64,000 nucleotides of DNA from Spirodela intermedia (lineage: Eukaryota; Streptophyta; Magnoliopsida; Alismatales; Araceae). Below, piece after piece: positions 35,575 through 50,229 of the stretch. Both the position numbers and the translations under genes were made by a program. The stretch covers positions 5,398,272 to 5,462,271 of the forward strand of contig LR746272.1 in the NCBI GenBank assembly GCA_902729315.2, given 5' to 3'. Positions within the stretch are counted from its first letter, which is position 1, and every line of letters begins with the position of its first letter. The notes beneath the pieces were generated by a model. It did no database searches and was not told where the DNA came from. It saw nothing but the letters and a program-made list of their open reading frames with translations.

Positions 35575-35925
35575 AGAGAGATTACCGATCCAAATCGGCG
35601 GATTCTGTGTTGTCGGCTCAATTGGGTCCCTGACTGCGACGCCTGATCCTCTCACAATAATGGGAGGTGGGCCCGCAATGGATTGTTTCAGTTAACTGAT
35701 GTGGGACTATCCGAATACGGATGAAAGCATGGATGTTTACTGGGTCGGGTCCACACGCACAGTCTTTATGATAGTGGGCTCTTTCGGTATGAATTAGATA
35801 TCTCAGCCCAATAGTGTTATTGGTTTGGCGGGGACGAAAAAGCCCTTATGGCTGATACTGGGCTTTTATGTTGGGCATACTGTGCCCAGTTGGATAAGCC
35901 CATTAGAGATTCAGCGTGGCCCACC
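35225..35925. promoter_or_regulatory. Cluster of TGGGC/GCCCA (site II-like) motifs without an obvious gene
   Basis: Words of the type TGGGC, TGGGCCC or GGCCCA occur more than ten times, for example near 35226, 35240, 35250, 35289, 35393, 35670, 35775, 35810, 35860, 35873 and 35898. TCP factors bind such words in promoters of growth and ribosomal genes. No coding start is evident on either side, so the role is unknown. Confidence 0.45.
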
Positions 35926-36479
35926 AAGCGAGTAGGATATATTCCCATCAATTCCCAAAGCTGGAAAATGGCCCAATTCCGGAAAGTGTGTGACGTCTGC
36001 AGAGAGGATCAGAGGCAAGCCATGTTGACGAAGATCAGCCGTTGGATAGGCTGATATGCTGATCGGATGGCGAGTAGTGCATCACGAGTCTCCTCTGACT
36101 CGTCGGTGAGAGGTCAGCGACGTGGACCGGGGAGTTCCCGGGGGTTCGAAGGGTCTCCTTCAGGTCAACAGGAGAGAGAAAGGGGGGAGACAAATGGGGA
36201 GGGGGCGCCCAGTCAAAGCTTGCAGAAACCTTAAGGTGGCGCTGCACACGGCTCTGTCCTCTGGGGGGAGTAATGGCGGCACTTACTGCAACCAGCCTCG
36301 CCTTGACTGACTGGTTAAGAAGGGAGGGAAGTGAAGAGAGGTAGAGAGAGAGAGGGGGGGAGGAGTTCACGCGGAGGGGAAGAAGAAAGATACAGCTGGA
36401 TCTGATGGGAGTCATTTATCTCACTAGGGCCTTCTCCCTTATGTGAGTTATCCCCGGAGGAAACTTCCTTCGTGCCCCT

Positions 36480-36514
<35 letters not shown>

Positions 36515-36936
36515 ACACGGGAATGGGGAAGAATAAAGAAGGGCTCAGCAGTGAGCTTGGTCAAGAGACCGCTCGCATGTGGCTCAGCGGGGGGATACAT
36601 TTAATGCGTCATGCATTTACTCTTGTTTCTCGGGCTCTGTATGGACTCTTTTCTTCGGAGCGTTTCTAGAAGGAGACGTAGGCTCGGGGGCGCCACCAGC
36701 CGTCTGATCATCATCCGACGTGCATGGCCCACCCGGAGCTTTCTCAATGTAGGTCGATGGTGAGAGGGCGAGATTGGGCAGAGAGTCCTACTCTCCTGGG
36801 CCTCGCTTAGCCTCTCGGATGAGTTGTAGAATCCCGCCTTAGATCCGGCAAGATCTTATATTTACATGGTGGAGTCCGTCCGGAGGGCACAGCCACAAGA
36901 CACATGCACATGGATAATGTTCCCATCACCGTCGGC

Positions 36937-36937
<1 letters not shown>

Positions 36938-36981
<44 letters not shown>
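36938..36981. repeat. (GA)n microsatellite
   Basis: About 21 GA units in the region downstream of the MYB gene; a (CT)n tract follows at 37011-37029. Confidence 0.97.
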
Positions 36982-36982
<1 letters not shown>

Positions 36983-37579
36983 GTAAGAGCAGGTCCTGCC
37001 GCCGCCCATCTCTCTCTCTCTCTCTCTCTATCTGTACACCCGCTCTGATGGAAGTCTACACTTGGATCACAAAAACATTATAGTATTCGCTAAAACTTTT
37101 GGGAAACATCTCCACTCTCTACCCACTTACGACGACTAATAGGTGAACTCTTCAACTCGGATCGCTGGAGCTTCGTAGACTTGGTCTCTCGAGAAAGGAA
37201 TGAAGAAGGGTCAAGGAGAAACCCATGGCCACGCGAACTCGGGAAAAACAGGAGTCAGACGGCCCTGGTTTCGAGCCCCCGGATCTCTTCAGAGCTTCTT
37301 AATGAACGTATCCTGAATTATTTTCGGCATCCGCAGCCCATGCATTACCAGAGAATTATTCTCAAACTAGCATTCAATAAGCATATGTAGATTAATTTAC
37401 ACTTCTGCCCTCTCCAGTGTGGAGGGCTCTCTCTCTCTCTCCTCTGATCCGCCTCAAAGCGAAATCACTGAATCAGAGGTACAAACCCTAACTAGACACC
37501 CGAGAGCAGGGGAGATGACGAAGAAGAAGGGAGAAGGAAAACTTCATCTTCTTGGATCATCCATCCATGCGAGTCCGGC

Positions 37580-38914
37580 TCAGAACAACTCGCCCGTATC
37601 GATCATGGGCATGTCCATGAGCGCCTCGTGCCCCTGAGCCAGTCCATCGTCGAACAGCCAGGTCTCCAGGAAGGAGAGCGGCATCGGCTTGCGCTCCGGG
37701 TGGAAGATGCTCCCTTCTTCTTCTTCTTCCTCCTCCTCTTCCTTCAGCGCCGACGACAGGGACTGGTCAAACTTTACCAGCGAGTCGTCTCCGAGTTCGC
37801 CACCGACAGCGTTGCTAGACGAGTGCTGAGTCGAGTCCGAGTTCGACCCGGAAGGGGAGAGCGCGCTGCCGACTAGGAGCTTCGGCTTGGCCCTCACCCA
37901 TCCTTGGAGCATCCGGGAGATGTTCTCAGCGCTGTAGGCGTAGGTGCCGGCTGAGGAAGAGACCTGCTGGGGGCTCTGGGTCTGAGTTGCGACCGAGTTG
38001 CGCAGATTCGAAGAGGAAGAAGAGGAGGTAGAAGAGGAGAGGGGGTGCAAGAGTTCGGACATGAAGCTGGGTGTCTCCGCTGAGAGGGCCTCAGAGAGAG
38101 CCTGCTTGGCCATTTCTATATCTGTCTGGAGCCTCCTCTCCCACTGGCCTTTGGCCATCGTCTGGTGGGACGTTGACGGTGCTGGCCCACCGAACGGGGA
38201 GCCATCTCCGCCATCGGACTTGAGGTTCCTCAGCTTCTTCTTTAGGTGGGTGTTCCAGTGGTTCTTGATGTCATTGTCTGTTCTCTCTGGAAGGTAGGAG
38301 GCTATCGCCGCCCATCTGCATAAAATCAAACATCACAGTTTATTCCCAAAGTTTCCACCATCTAAATCTTTGTGAATGTTTCAATAATCGTGAAAATTTT
38401 CTGTTACCTGTTGCCGAGGAGAGCTTGGAGGTGGATGATGGTCTTCTCTTCCTGGTCAGTGAAGTTGCCTCGTTTTATCCCTGGCCGGAGGTAATTCGTC
38501 CACCGGAGTCTGCAGCTCTTGCTGCATCTAAGGAGCCCTGAATAACAGCCCGAGGGGGGAGAATTAGACGCGGAGGACAAAGGATTGTGATCGTTGGTCA
38601 TTTACTCGAAGAAGGGGAACGACAAAGAGAGTGATGCCCCAAGAAGATGAGAAAGAGGTAGACAGATAGATAGGAGGGAGGGAGGGAAGAAGGGAGGGAG
38701 GGAGAGAGAGGGAGAGAGGGAAGGAGGGGAGAGAGGGAAGGAGGGGAGAGAGAGAGAGAGAGAGAGAGAGAGGTCTCTCACCTGCGTTGGTAGGAACAGA
38801 TCTCCAGTTCCCGGCGCCATGCTCCTGAACGTAAGTGACCAGGATGATGTCCTCCTCCGGCGTCCATGGACCCTTCTTAACCCCAACTTTGTCGCAGCAG
38901 GGTGGCCGACCCAT
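37580..38914 (-). CDS. R2R3-MYB transcription factor, subgroup 1 (MYB30/60/94/96 group)
   Basis: A DNA-binding regulator; subgroup 1 members act in cuticular wax synthesis, stomatal function, drought and pathogen response. Three exons: 38914-38782, 38537-38408 and 38315-37580, GT-AG and in phase, 332 residues. This is the standard R2R3-MYB gene structure. The start [20 protein letters not shown] is typical. R2 covers about 14-61 (Trp residues in GPW, NWR and LRW) and R3 about 67-112, with the first R3 Trp replaced by Phe (NFT) as usual, then KWAAIA-type helix and [14 protein letters not shown]. The tail has Ser/Thr-rich parts, a Glu run and a conserved-looking LETWLFDDG motif near the end. 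Intron 1 carries a GA/CT tract. Subgroup assignment is likely; the exact member is not assigned. Confidence 0.96.
38672..38772. repeat. GGGA/GA-rich microsatellite in MYB intron 1
   Basis: Purine-rich runs of GGAG and GGGA units followed by pure GA, ending ten bases before the exon 1 donor on the minus strand. Confidence 0.92.
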
Positions 38915-39102
38915 CTCACCGTCCCTCTTCTTGGGAAAGATTTGAGAGAGAGACGGAGACAGAGACAGAGAAAGAGAGACAGAGATTGGGAGATCTGTGG
39001 CTCCTTATTTGATGCCTGTGAAGAGAAAGGAACGAGGTCTCCTTCTCCTTCTTCTTCTTCTTCTTGCTTGGACATGTGTCCATCGAAGCGGGTTTCCTCT
39101 CG

Positions 39103-39110
39103 TATATATA
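39103..39110 (-). promoter_or_regulatory. Probable TATA box of the MYB gene
   Basis: TATATATA in the context CTGTATATATACGAG on the minus strand, about 190 bases before the MYB start codon. A start of transcription near 39,070 would give a leader of about 155 bases. No experiment supports it. Confidence 0.5.
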
Positions 39111-39310
39111 CAGAAAGGAGTCGCAAAGCTTCCTCTGTGTGAAAGACGCGCTGACTCGTGACGTTGGGCAGCAGAGTGTGAGTTGTACAGAGAGAGATAG
39201 GGAGAGAGATTCAGAAATAGTCAAAGAGGCCAGCGAGGGACATTTACTCCTGGGGAACCAAAAGTCAGCCTGGGGTTGAGGTGAAGAGAGATTGTGGGGA
39301 GTGATAAGAG

Positions 39311-39357
<47 letters not shown>

Positions 39358-41773
39358 ACCCGTGTCTTCTCAGAGCTAACCGCGTGCATTCAATGGGCTG
39401 CACCGGGGAAGCCCTATTCTTCGGCTGAATCTTATCCATATCAGAAAGATTTCTGATGATCATCGCTGCAAAATTCTAGCTTAACCACTTCTCTAATGGT
39501 GGTTGAAGAAGTAGCAGGACATCTGAGGTGTTTATAGACAGTTCTGAAGAATAAAGCAACGTAACTAGGATGCATATTTAACCGCGAAAGATCTCTCTCT
39601 CTCTCTCTCTCTCTCTCCCCCATACACCTTGTCTGGCTTGAAGGATGATGTATTTTATGTTGTCATGGGGACGTCAAGTCTCAGTAGACAGACGGCGGAA
39701 GACAGAAGAAGAAGACGCAGACCAAAACGGGCCGGCGCTCCTTGCCACGAAGAGGGATACGTGTCTGACAACGATAGTAACCCTAATTAATCTGAGTGAG
39801 AGAGAAAGAGATAGAGATAGATAGAGAGCGAGAGGGATAATTCTTCTACTCGTTCCTATCTCTTCTTCCCTATTGATGATGCTCATTAGCGGTGTAAATC
39901 TTAATTCAAAATGCAGTAGACACGAAATCTAGTTCCTACTCCCGTGTAACCATCTCTGAGTACCCTTGAAACCCTCTTACCTATCTGATAAGGTAATCGT
40001 TGATGTTGCTAGAACTAGCATGTGTGGGATGACAGATAATTATGTGAATTCTTAGAAAAGACAAATTACGCCCAAAACTCAACAATATTCTTGGAGGAGA
40101 AGAGCAAAAGCTTCTGTTCTCTGCGGTCGCTTTTGCTTTCTTGTGACTCGGCTGGATACCCATTATTTGGCAGGGACTTGATCTCCATGAGAGGCTAGTG
40201 CCTTTAAGAGGGTTGGCAAAGTACGGAGAGTAGGAAGGGTATCGATGGAGATAGACAGAGATGGACAGTGATCGAGAGAGAGAGAGAGAGGACAGGGTGT
40301 GGCTTTGTGATTGAACACGGGAATGCATCTGTTTGTGGGGTTAGGGAGGAAGATGTACAAGAAAGGTACCCCAACGCGTGCCTTACGTCCTACACTGTGT
40401 CAATCTTGTGCATATTGGATGGTAAAGATGGCTGCGTCATCTCCACCATGAATAGTACTTATCTTTTAACGTACTTGGACCACCTACGTATGTTAGTGCA
40501 AAACAGACGTAGATACATACATACATATATATATATATGAAGAGAGAGAGAGAGAGAGAGAGAGGGAGGGGTTTGTATTACTGCCTTCAACATCTACAGA
40601 AGAACGTCGGCAGGGTTCTCCAGTTGATCACGTCTCGACTGCGGAGGATCAGTTAGTCATCAATGGCGTCCCCCTCATCCAAATAAATACGAGAGAAGGA
40701 GATTCCGTGGGAACAGGGTCATAGGTGACGTTTGATCCACTTGAAGAATAATCGATCTACAAGCCGCTGAATCGGAAAAATCCTCACTGCAGACTATTTA
40801 TGATGTTATTTTCTTCATTTATTTTGAAAATGTTTTCTTATACTTTTATAGATCTTTCTAGTCTTTCAAATTAGTTCCGAAAAACTATCTGCCACGTTAC
40901 TGGTACATTTGTCTCTCACTCCTTAAAGACATTGAATATTAAGAATGGAGTCAACTCTTTGTAGGCTCATGTGAGAGTCTTCTATCAAGTTCCTATGTTT
41001 TTTCCATCAGCTATTAGTCTCATACCTCAAAAATACTGGTAATTTACTCCTTTAGTTGTCCTGACCATCGAAATAATGTCTATGTTCTCATAATGTTCTA
41101 CCACCATTCCATGCCATTTATTTCTGCCATTAACTCTCTAAAACGATGAAAAAGGCTAGTCTTTACACCAAGAAAGGTGGCCGAGGCACTTAGAGTAGAG
41201 CAAGAGGGAGAGGCAGGGAGAGAGGGGGAGAGAGATGGCGGGGGCGGGGGGGAGGGAGGTGCATGGCCCATAAGAAGATTTACTTGGAAGAGGGAGAGGG
41301 AACATGGCTCATAAGGAGGTTATTAGGTCTTTTTAATGTAACACCCTTCCCTACAGCTTGCTATATATAGAATACGAGTGAATCCTCACAGAGAGGAAGA
41401 TTCAATGGAAAAAACACCCAGTTTGCTGATTATAAAAGACCTTCAACGAATCAACCAGAGATAAATTGGACATTTTTCCTACTTTCAAGAAATTTATGAA
41501 TAAACTGCTTAGTTTTCGGGAACTTCAACTGTTGTAATGATTACTTATATTATTCCTAAATAATTTTAGACCTTGTACCTTAGGTTAATTGGGCTTACAG
41601 ATAATACCATCAAAATTGAGGAGTAATTAGGCGAGATAACTCCAGGATCTATTTTCAAATGAATTTTAAAACTTGAAGGGAAATATGATAACTCAAGAAT
41701 TGTGTAATTTGATTTGATAACCGAAAATTTCACTTTTAGCCGGGTGGTTAACACTCCCATCTGTCTCTATCTC

Positions 41774-41790
41774 TGTGTGTGTGTGTGTGT

Positions 41791-41824
<34 letters not shown>

Positions 41825-41852
41825 ATGTGTGTGTATATATATATATATATAT
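41774..41852 (+). repeat. Compound (GT)n(CT)n...(AT)n microsatellite
   Basis: TG units pass directly into TC units and, after a short spacer with TGTGTG, into TA units ending near 41852. Confidence 0.95.
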
Positions 41853-43799
41853 ACCCCAGGTTTCTAACCTCTGATAGGTTTGGTTTTCATCATCAATGGC
41901 AACTTATTTATGATCTGAGCAAATCTCGGATGGTCAAACCTAATTTTTGCAGACGGCCAAAACAGGAGTAGCCAAAGGATCAGTCCACTTGCCGGTCCGG
42001 GGGCATTCAATAACCTTTTTCCACTCTCTCTGTCTCGCTCTACTAAATCGTAGGAAAGCTACGGCCGCCTTGGAGAACCGAACCTGTTCCAAAACGAAGG
42101 GGGAAGGCCTAACAGGGCCAAAGCTTCTTTCCCACACGTACCTCCTCCCCCCTTGGCTCTTCCCCTCTAAATTCTCACCAAACCATCTGTCCTCTCTAAC
42201 CGAACTCGAGCGGTTACGAAGCCCGCAACTCTCGATGTATCCCCCCCTATGAGTCTCCAAACAGTCTCCTTCATATACGTACACCCAGAGGCAGATATCT
42301 GCGTTGATCGCTTCCGTTCAAACTGCAGTGGTTTCGATCTCGCAGATGCCAACAAGATCTTGAAGGAGAGACGGTCGTAATCTCCACGTGACGGCCGAAA
42401 CCCTACATGGTGCAACCACGTGAAGGACCTCCCTCCCCACTGTAATAAATTCAATGGCGGGGTGACCCCTATTTCATCCCCGCGTTGCTATTTATTTCGC
42501 TGGTCGTGATCCTAAAGGACAACCGAGACTACACCACCAGGCTGTGCCCTTCGTCACCCCTCCATTGCGCCAACATGACGTGATGTTCCCCCCCACGCAC
42601 AGTCAACGCTCTTGTGGGGATATGTATGCTATCACAACTGTTAACACGTTCCGAGACAAAATTGTAGCCTAGTTATGTTCTAGGACGACGGGGCTTATCG
42701 TTTAAGCCATGAGAGCGCGTGTGGTTGCCAAAGTATGGCCATATTCCTGTAAATACCCACAACTTCTTCTCGTGATGTGAGAACTGACAAATATGAGTAT
42801 CGCTCAAATTCATAAAACCATGCTCGTATGTAGAATATCCCTCAACTAAGGGTGGCACATATCACCAGATGGACCTGGCAAGTAGCCACCAAACTATGGG
42901 ACGTGTCTCTATAGACATCTCCACCTTCCACCCTTGATATGCACGTCTTTTTCGCTCGGGTCCTGTGCAAATCGTGCGAACTATGGTCGTATTTCTCTCA
43001 ACAAGAAGATCACCCTTACAAGCACGGATTCAGATCAAGAGGAGATCTTCCACTGAGGATGGACATCTTATCAGGAGGGTGGTACATAAATCCATCAATC
43101 TGTAGTTGTATCTGCGGTAACACCAACATCTTCCCCTCATTATGTGCATATCATAACGTCGGTCTTATGGGGACCCATCGGTCATGAGCTGACCATCAAG
43201 AATCGCACCCTTCATCAACGTCAACGCCATCCCATGGAGACCATAGCAACAGAAGAAGGGAGCCAAAACCGGAAACAGGCGGATAGAAAGGCCACCTTCT
43301 TCACGATATCATAGTTACCCCTTCAAAGGAGATATAAAACCAAGAGGACACTACAAAATATTCCAACAAGCCTAGATTTTCGTTAAATTATCACGGTCGG
43401 CTGATATGAATTAAGTGGGTACGAGGATCACGACCCGGCAGGCCACTTGGACTGTCGCCATATCCCACTTGTGATGCCACTCAAGAGATTTGGACCAGAC
43501 AGTTATGGGCTTACCACACGTTTCGTTGGCCCATTGACCTCGTGCACGCAGGAGCGTGGGTCGGGAGTCTATTTTTCTAATTATGTTGGTTTCTACGCAT
43601 GGCGGAGGCTACCTTTCAAGGGATTTTATATTATTTTACTGCATTTAATCGTCTTAAAGGCGCCCGTCTTCCTCGGGGGAGGAAAACATAAATAATAATT
43701 ATCCTGCTTCCTGTGAACGTTAATATTAGTTTATTATGATAATTCATCGAAGCTACTTACCGACGTTCAAGGAGAATTAAATAAATAATAACCATGTTC

Positions 43800-44180
43800 T
43801 TCTATCTCCTTTTCCATTTCAGACAGCATTTATACCGAGTTACTGATCGACAACAGTGATGTTTGCTCCTTTCCCTTTTCATTTTACCAAACATCTGCTC
43901 TTACTTGCTGTTCGAAGTCAATAATGCCCAATCTTTTAACTTTTTCATTGCAGTCGATTATTTTTTGCTCAAGTTGCTGGCCGAAATCAATAGTATTTGC
44001 TGATTTGGCTTTCCCATTTTTGGATGACATTTATACCAAGTTGCTCGGTGATATTGCTAAGTTTTCCTCATTTCCCTTTTCTATTTTAGTTTTAATATTA
44101 ATTTTTCTTTGCTTAGGTTGCTGATCGGTTTCAATGGTCTTTGTTCATTTCCCTTTTTCCATTTAAGTTAATACTTCTGC
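43800..44180. repeat. Degenerate tandem repeat, unit about 60-77 bp
   Basis: Related phrases of the form GTTGCTGATCG...CAATGGT-x-TTTGCTCATTTCCC-TTTTCCATTTTA start at about 43839, 43914, 43973, 44040 and 44117. TTTATACC-GAGTT and TTTATACCAAGTT precede two of them. The copies are strongly diverged. Confidence 0.6.
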
Positions 44181-44471
44181 CCAAATTCCTCGTTCACATA
44201 AATGGATTTTACTCCCTTTTACATTTTCCATTTTAGTTTATACTGATAGCGGGCTGGTGATCCACATCAACAATTCATGCATTCATCGGCTAATCGACAT
44301 CAGTGAGTCTACGACCAGTATGATCTAGCTCGCCTAGGTTTCTCCAGATTTCGGAAGATCAAACGAAGCAACAAGTTGGGATGACCTGATCCCTGTCTAT
44401 GTCAATTTCAGGCTCTGGTATAGTCCAACCCAAATCTGTAAATTATTTTTTCTTATCACATGATTATTTCT

Positions 44472-44749
44472 TCTCTCTCTCTCTCTCTCTCTCCCCCTCC
44501 ACTCAGCATAACAGGTGCATTTGTGTAAGGATAAAGCCCATTGTCGCTTGTACCACGAGTAAAATGTGCATTTGAGAGCAAGAAGGCTTAGCTTCAGAAA
44601 CAAGAGTATTTCTCTCTCTCTCTCTCTCTCTCCCCCTCCACTCAGCATAACAGGTGCATTTGTGTAAGGATAAAGCCCATTGTCGCTTGTACCACGAGTA
44701 AAATGTGCATTTGAGAGCAAGAAGGCTTAGCTTCAGAAACAAGAGTATT
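44472..44749. repeat. Exact tandem duplication, unit 139 bp
   Basis: The segment beginning with the CT tract and TCCCCCTCCACTCAGC at 44492 recurs at 44631 and continues through GAAACAAGAGTATTT. I see no difference over about 118 bases outside the CT tract, which is also of nearly equal length. It lies downstream of the alpha/beta-hydrolase gene. Confidence 0.96.
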
Positions 44750-44981
44750 TCATGTACTGGTGGTCGATGATCTGCACTCGGTAGAGGCGGGTCTTCAACT
44801 CTCATCAAGGGCGGTGTCGATGCCTTCGTCGCCTTCAAGAACAGGGGCAACATCAAGCTTCTCGCACCCACTCATTCACAGACCACTAACAGAGATGAAC
44901 AACTCTGATCACAGCTGGGCTTCACTTTATTCCACACCCTACGGGAAGCCACTTTATTCACTTTATTCCGCCCTCCCCCCC

Positions 44982-44985
<4 letters not shown>

Positions 44986-45015
<30 letters not shown>
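44986..45015 (-). repeat. (CT)n tract, GA on the sense strand of the hydrolase gene
   Basis: About 14 units beginning 60 bases beyond the hydrolase stop codon. Confidence 0.95.
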
Positions 45016-45017
<2 letters not shown>

Positions 45018-45074
45018 AGTTGGAAAAAAAAAGTCCAAAAATTCACAAGATTCAGTTCGAGAGACGGCAGACTC

Positions 45075-45600
45075 TCAGGCTGAGGAGAAGGTCTCCTCCA
45101 AGAACTGGTACAGCTGAGCCGCAACCTCCTGGGGGTACTCCTCATGAGGGAGCAGCGCTCCGGGGACCTCCACAAACTTGCTCACCCCCCTGGCCCCTCT
45201 CAGAGCGTCTATCTCCGCCTTGGACCTCTTCGGCGCGCCCTCCGCCCCTACGACTAGAACTGGCACTCGCCCTTCCATCTCTGCGAACAGCGCGAGGAAC
45301 TCCTCCCGCGAAGCCACCGGATCGAGCTCGCCGGTGAGGAACGCCGCCGGCACGTAGCGCGCGCCCTTGCGCTTGGTCAGCTCGTAGCGGCTCTTCACTA
45401 TCTCCTCCGTCACGTTGCTGGCGTCGGCGTAGACGTGAGAGGTGTACTGCGTCTGGATGGCCTTCTCGTTGCTCACCAGCATGCTGTACATGACCCATCC
45501 CACCGCCGGCGTTCTCAGCGTCCCCCGCAGAAGCCCGTATCTGCACCCATCCCAACTGAGCTCAGATGGTACATTCTGAATGGGATTTGAGGTTAAAGAA

Positions 45601-45635
<35 letters not shown>

Positions 45636-47384
45636 ATCTTGTTTAGTGATAGGAACCTGGATTCCATGTTGGAGTCTCGGCCGAAGACGATAGGCAAAGG
45701 GCCCGCCCAGGTGGGGGCGACGGCGGCCACCGCCGAAGGCTTCACCAGGCCCTTTTTCGCTGCCCGAAGGGCTATGGTCGCCGCATGGCCTCCGCCGAAG
45801 ATGATCGGCCCCTCACCTGGTCAACAGCCGGATGCCAGTTCAGAGTTGGAAATGCTGTGATGGGATTGCGATGACAAACTCCGAGGTTGGATCCAAAAAT
45901 GGCAACCAAATTAGAAAGTCCGCAGGCAGGCAGCTTTGTTTTCCGTCAGAAAGACGATTTTTTTTTTTTTTTTCCAGTGGTCAGCCCACAGGGCCGCTGG
46001 AATCAATATCCCATTTTTTTCTGATATGACGATTCAGGGTTTATCTCTCATCGTTGACTCCTAATCTGGAATAGGAGGAGGTTAAAAACCCACCCGTCTA
46101 TGCTAGAATTTCGCTAGAATTTCGTCACCACAATAAGAAGGGGAACACAATTAACAAGGAAACTTCAAACAACCGCCAGAAACATAAAGAAGCAAAAGTC
46201 AAACTTTAAATCGCTGAGAATGGGCAGGGCAATAGACAGGATCAAGCACTGGCCCAAATGGGCGATGGTCATGGAACATCGTCTATATCTGGCAAAAAAC
46301 CTAATCACGAATCAAAAGTCAAACCGAAGGTCCGTAAAATCATTTTAAAGTAAATGGGTAGGCCAATGGATAGAACACCGTCCCGTATCTCAAAACAAAG
46401 TCAACGATGAAGATGCCGTTAATAAATCACAAATTTTTGCGATCACAACCAACGGCGGCACAGTTTCAAAATGGAACACTGATAAAAAAGACTGACAGGA
46501 AGAACATATCCATTGTGTGCGAATGGTCAACCCTTTAGAGAGAAGAAAGAAGAAAGAATTGGACTCCATGGAAGCATATAGAACCAATCAGCGTTGACCA
46601 CTGATTGAGTGGGATAATCCCAGAGGCGATGACGAACCTGCACCGGAGAGAGGGCCGTTCTGGGTATTGAGAAAGGCGACCAGGAAATCTTCCATAACGT
46701 CGGCATTGTAGTTCAGGGAGGGCCGATCAGAATATCCCAAGCCAGGCCAGTCAACGATGACGGCGCGCCAGTTCGTCTCCCCTCCGCGGCCGACGATGTC
46801 TCTGGCCACTGCCCTCCACTCCTCCACCGTGCTCACGTCAGAGATGGTCGGGATCATGAGGACGGTCTTCGAGCTTCCAGTGCCGCCCTCCCCGTGCACC
46901 TCGTAGTAAACATTCACGGACTGTTCTTCAAATCTCCACGCCCAGCTCCCCGTCTGAGATCCACCGGAAAACAATGAGCCCCGATCGCAGGAAGTAAACC
47001 AGGTGAATCGCAGTGGGCTGAATTGAATCCTCGATTCGCTTGTTTTCCGGAGAAATCGGAAAATTTGAAACGGCGGCGAATCGAAAGCAAAGAAACAGAA
47101 TGAACCGGGGAATCTCCGACGGGAAAGAACAGATCGAAACCGAGCAATCTCAGAGATGCCCTAACCTTGGGCTCGCCGGAGGGTTTCGCGAGAACGGCGG
47201 CGCCCCGGGAGGAATCCGAAGAGGAGGAGCCGCATCTAATGTTCGCCCTCCTCAGCGATGGCAGCCTGCCGAACCGCGCACCGGCGGTGCGAAGGCGGAG
47301 GCGATGGACGGGAGCGGAGGACCCCCCGAAGCGGATCAACGCGGGGACGGGCGAGTGGGAGAGGGCGGCGGCGAAGGGGGCCAT
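45075..47384 (-). CDS. Plastid alpha/beta-hydrolase-fold protein, nucleophile serine absent
   Basis: Four exons: 47384-47166, 46953-46638, 45816-45657 and 45540-45075, all GT-AG and in phase; 386 residues. The first 60 residues are rich in Arg, Ser and Ala and low in acid, consistent with a plastid transit peptide. The hydrolase fold is shown by VLMIPTISDVSTVEEWRAVA (early strand and loop) and by VIVDWPGLGYSDRP, the usual strand-4 region. At the nucleophile elbow the sequence is FGGGHAA (185-191), so Gly188 stands where G-x-S-x-G would have Ser. A C-terminal FVEVPGALLPHEEYP segment replaces the catalytic-His region, with His at LLPHEE. I recall plant homologues with the same Gly, so this may be a conserved non-hydrolytic branch. 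The function is unknown. Confidence 0.88.
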
Positions 47385-49877
<2,493 letters not shown>

Positions 49878-49881
49878 CTCT

Positions 49882-49909
<28 letters not shown>
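49882..49909 (+). repeat. (GA)n microsatellite in the RPL34 3' flank
   Basis: About 14 GA units immediately after the stop codon, with further GA runs to 49924. Confidence 0.97.
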
Positions 49910-49913
<4 letters not shown>

Positions 49914-50229
49914 AAGAGAGAGAGAAGTTGAGTTCTTTGTCTATGGCTTTTGTTTTCCAGGGCACAACTGGCCCTCTCATAGTAACAATGCGACATTAAT
50001 GATTGTTCTTCGATTAGACCACCGTGCCCATAGATGAATATATAGTACGCTTCCTCTTCAGCGCCGCCTGATTTACAGGCGGCGGGGTTCCGGCAAGTTA
50101 GCCGGAGCGATTCATTCGGGGCGATACGATATGCCCATCGGCCGGAGAGACGGCGACCATTCTCGAGTGACGATCTTATCAAGAAGCTGTTGGTCACCGC
50201 CGGCGAGATCTGCTACGGCGGAGTGAGCG

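Larger units (their letters stand above)
34067..37579. other. Intergenic region, ZF-HD (+) to MYB (-)
   Basis: About 3.5 kb behind two convergent genes. A (TTC)n tract at 34122-34155 and CT tracts at 34389-34418, 34490-34516, 34712-34750, 35292-35325, 36481-36511 and 37011-37029 break it up, with GA at 35546-35581 and 36938-36981. TGGGC/GCCCA words are dense between 35225 and 35925. The short frames here have no family features. Confidence 0.5.
39111..45074. other. Long intergenic region, no gene seen
   Basis: About 6 kb with mixed composition. It contains CT/GA tracts (39313-39348, 39592-39615, 40272-40291, 40540-40564), a compound GT/CT/AT microsatellite (41774-41852), degenerate short tandem repeats near 43.8-44.2 kb and an exact 139-base tandem duplication at 44.5-44.7 kb. 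The short frames found here are not supported by composition or family features. Confidence 0.55.

Noticed and set aside
35690-35712. Possible snRNA gene from an isolated upstream element
   Set aside because: No TATA at either usual spacing and no U1, U2, U4, U5 or U6 sequence follows.
35848-36054. 68-codon frame in the ZF-HD to MYB interval
   Set aside because: No recognisable domain or start context; composition like the surrounding intergenic DNA.
40268-40540. Frame beginning in a GA tract near 40.3 kb
   Set aside because: It starts in a microsatellite and ends in an AT repeat with no domain between.
41738-41765. AGCCGGGTGGTTAACACTCC resembling a tRNA D-arm
   Set aside because: No anticodon arm or T-arm follows; the sequence runs into a microsatellite.
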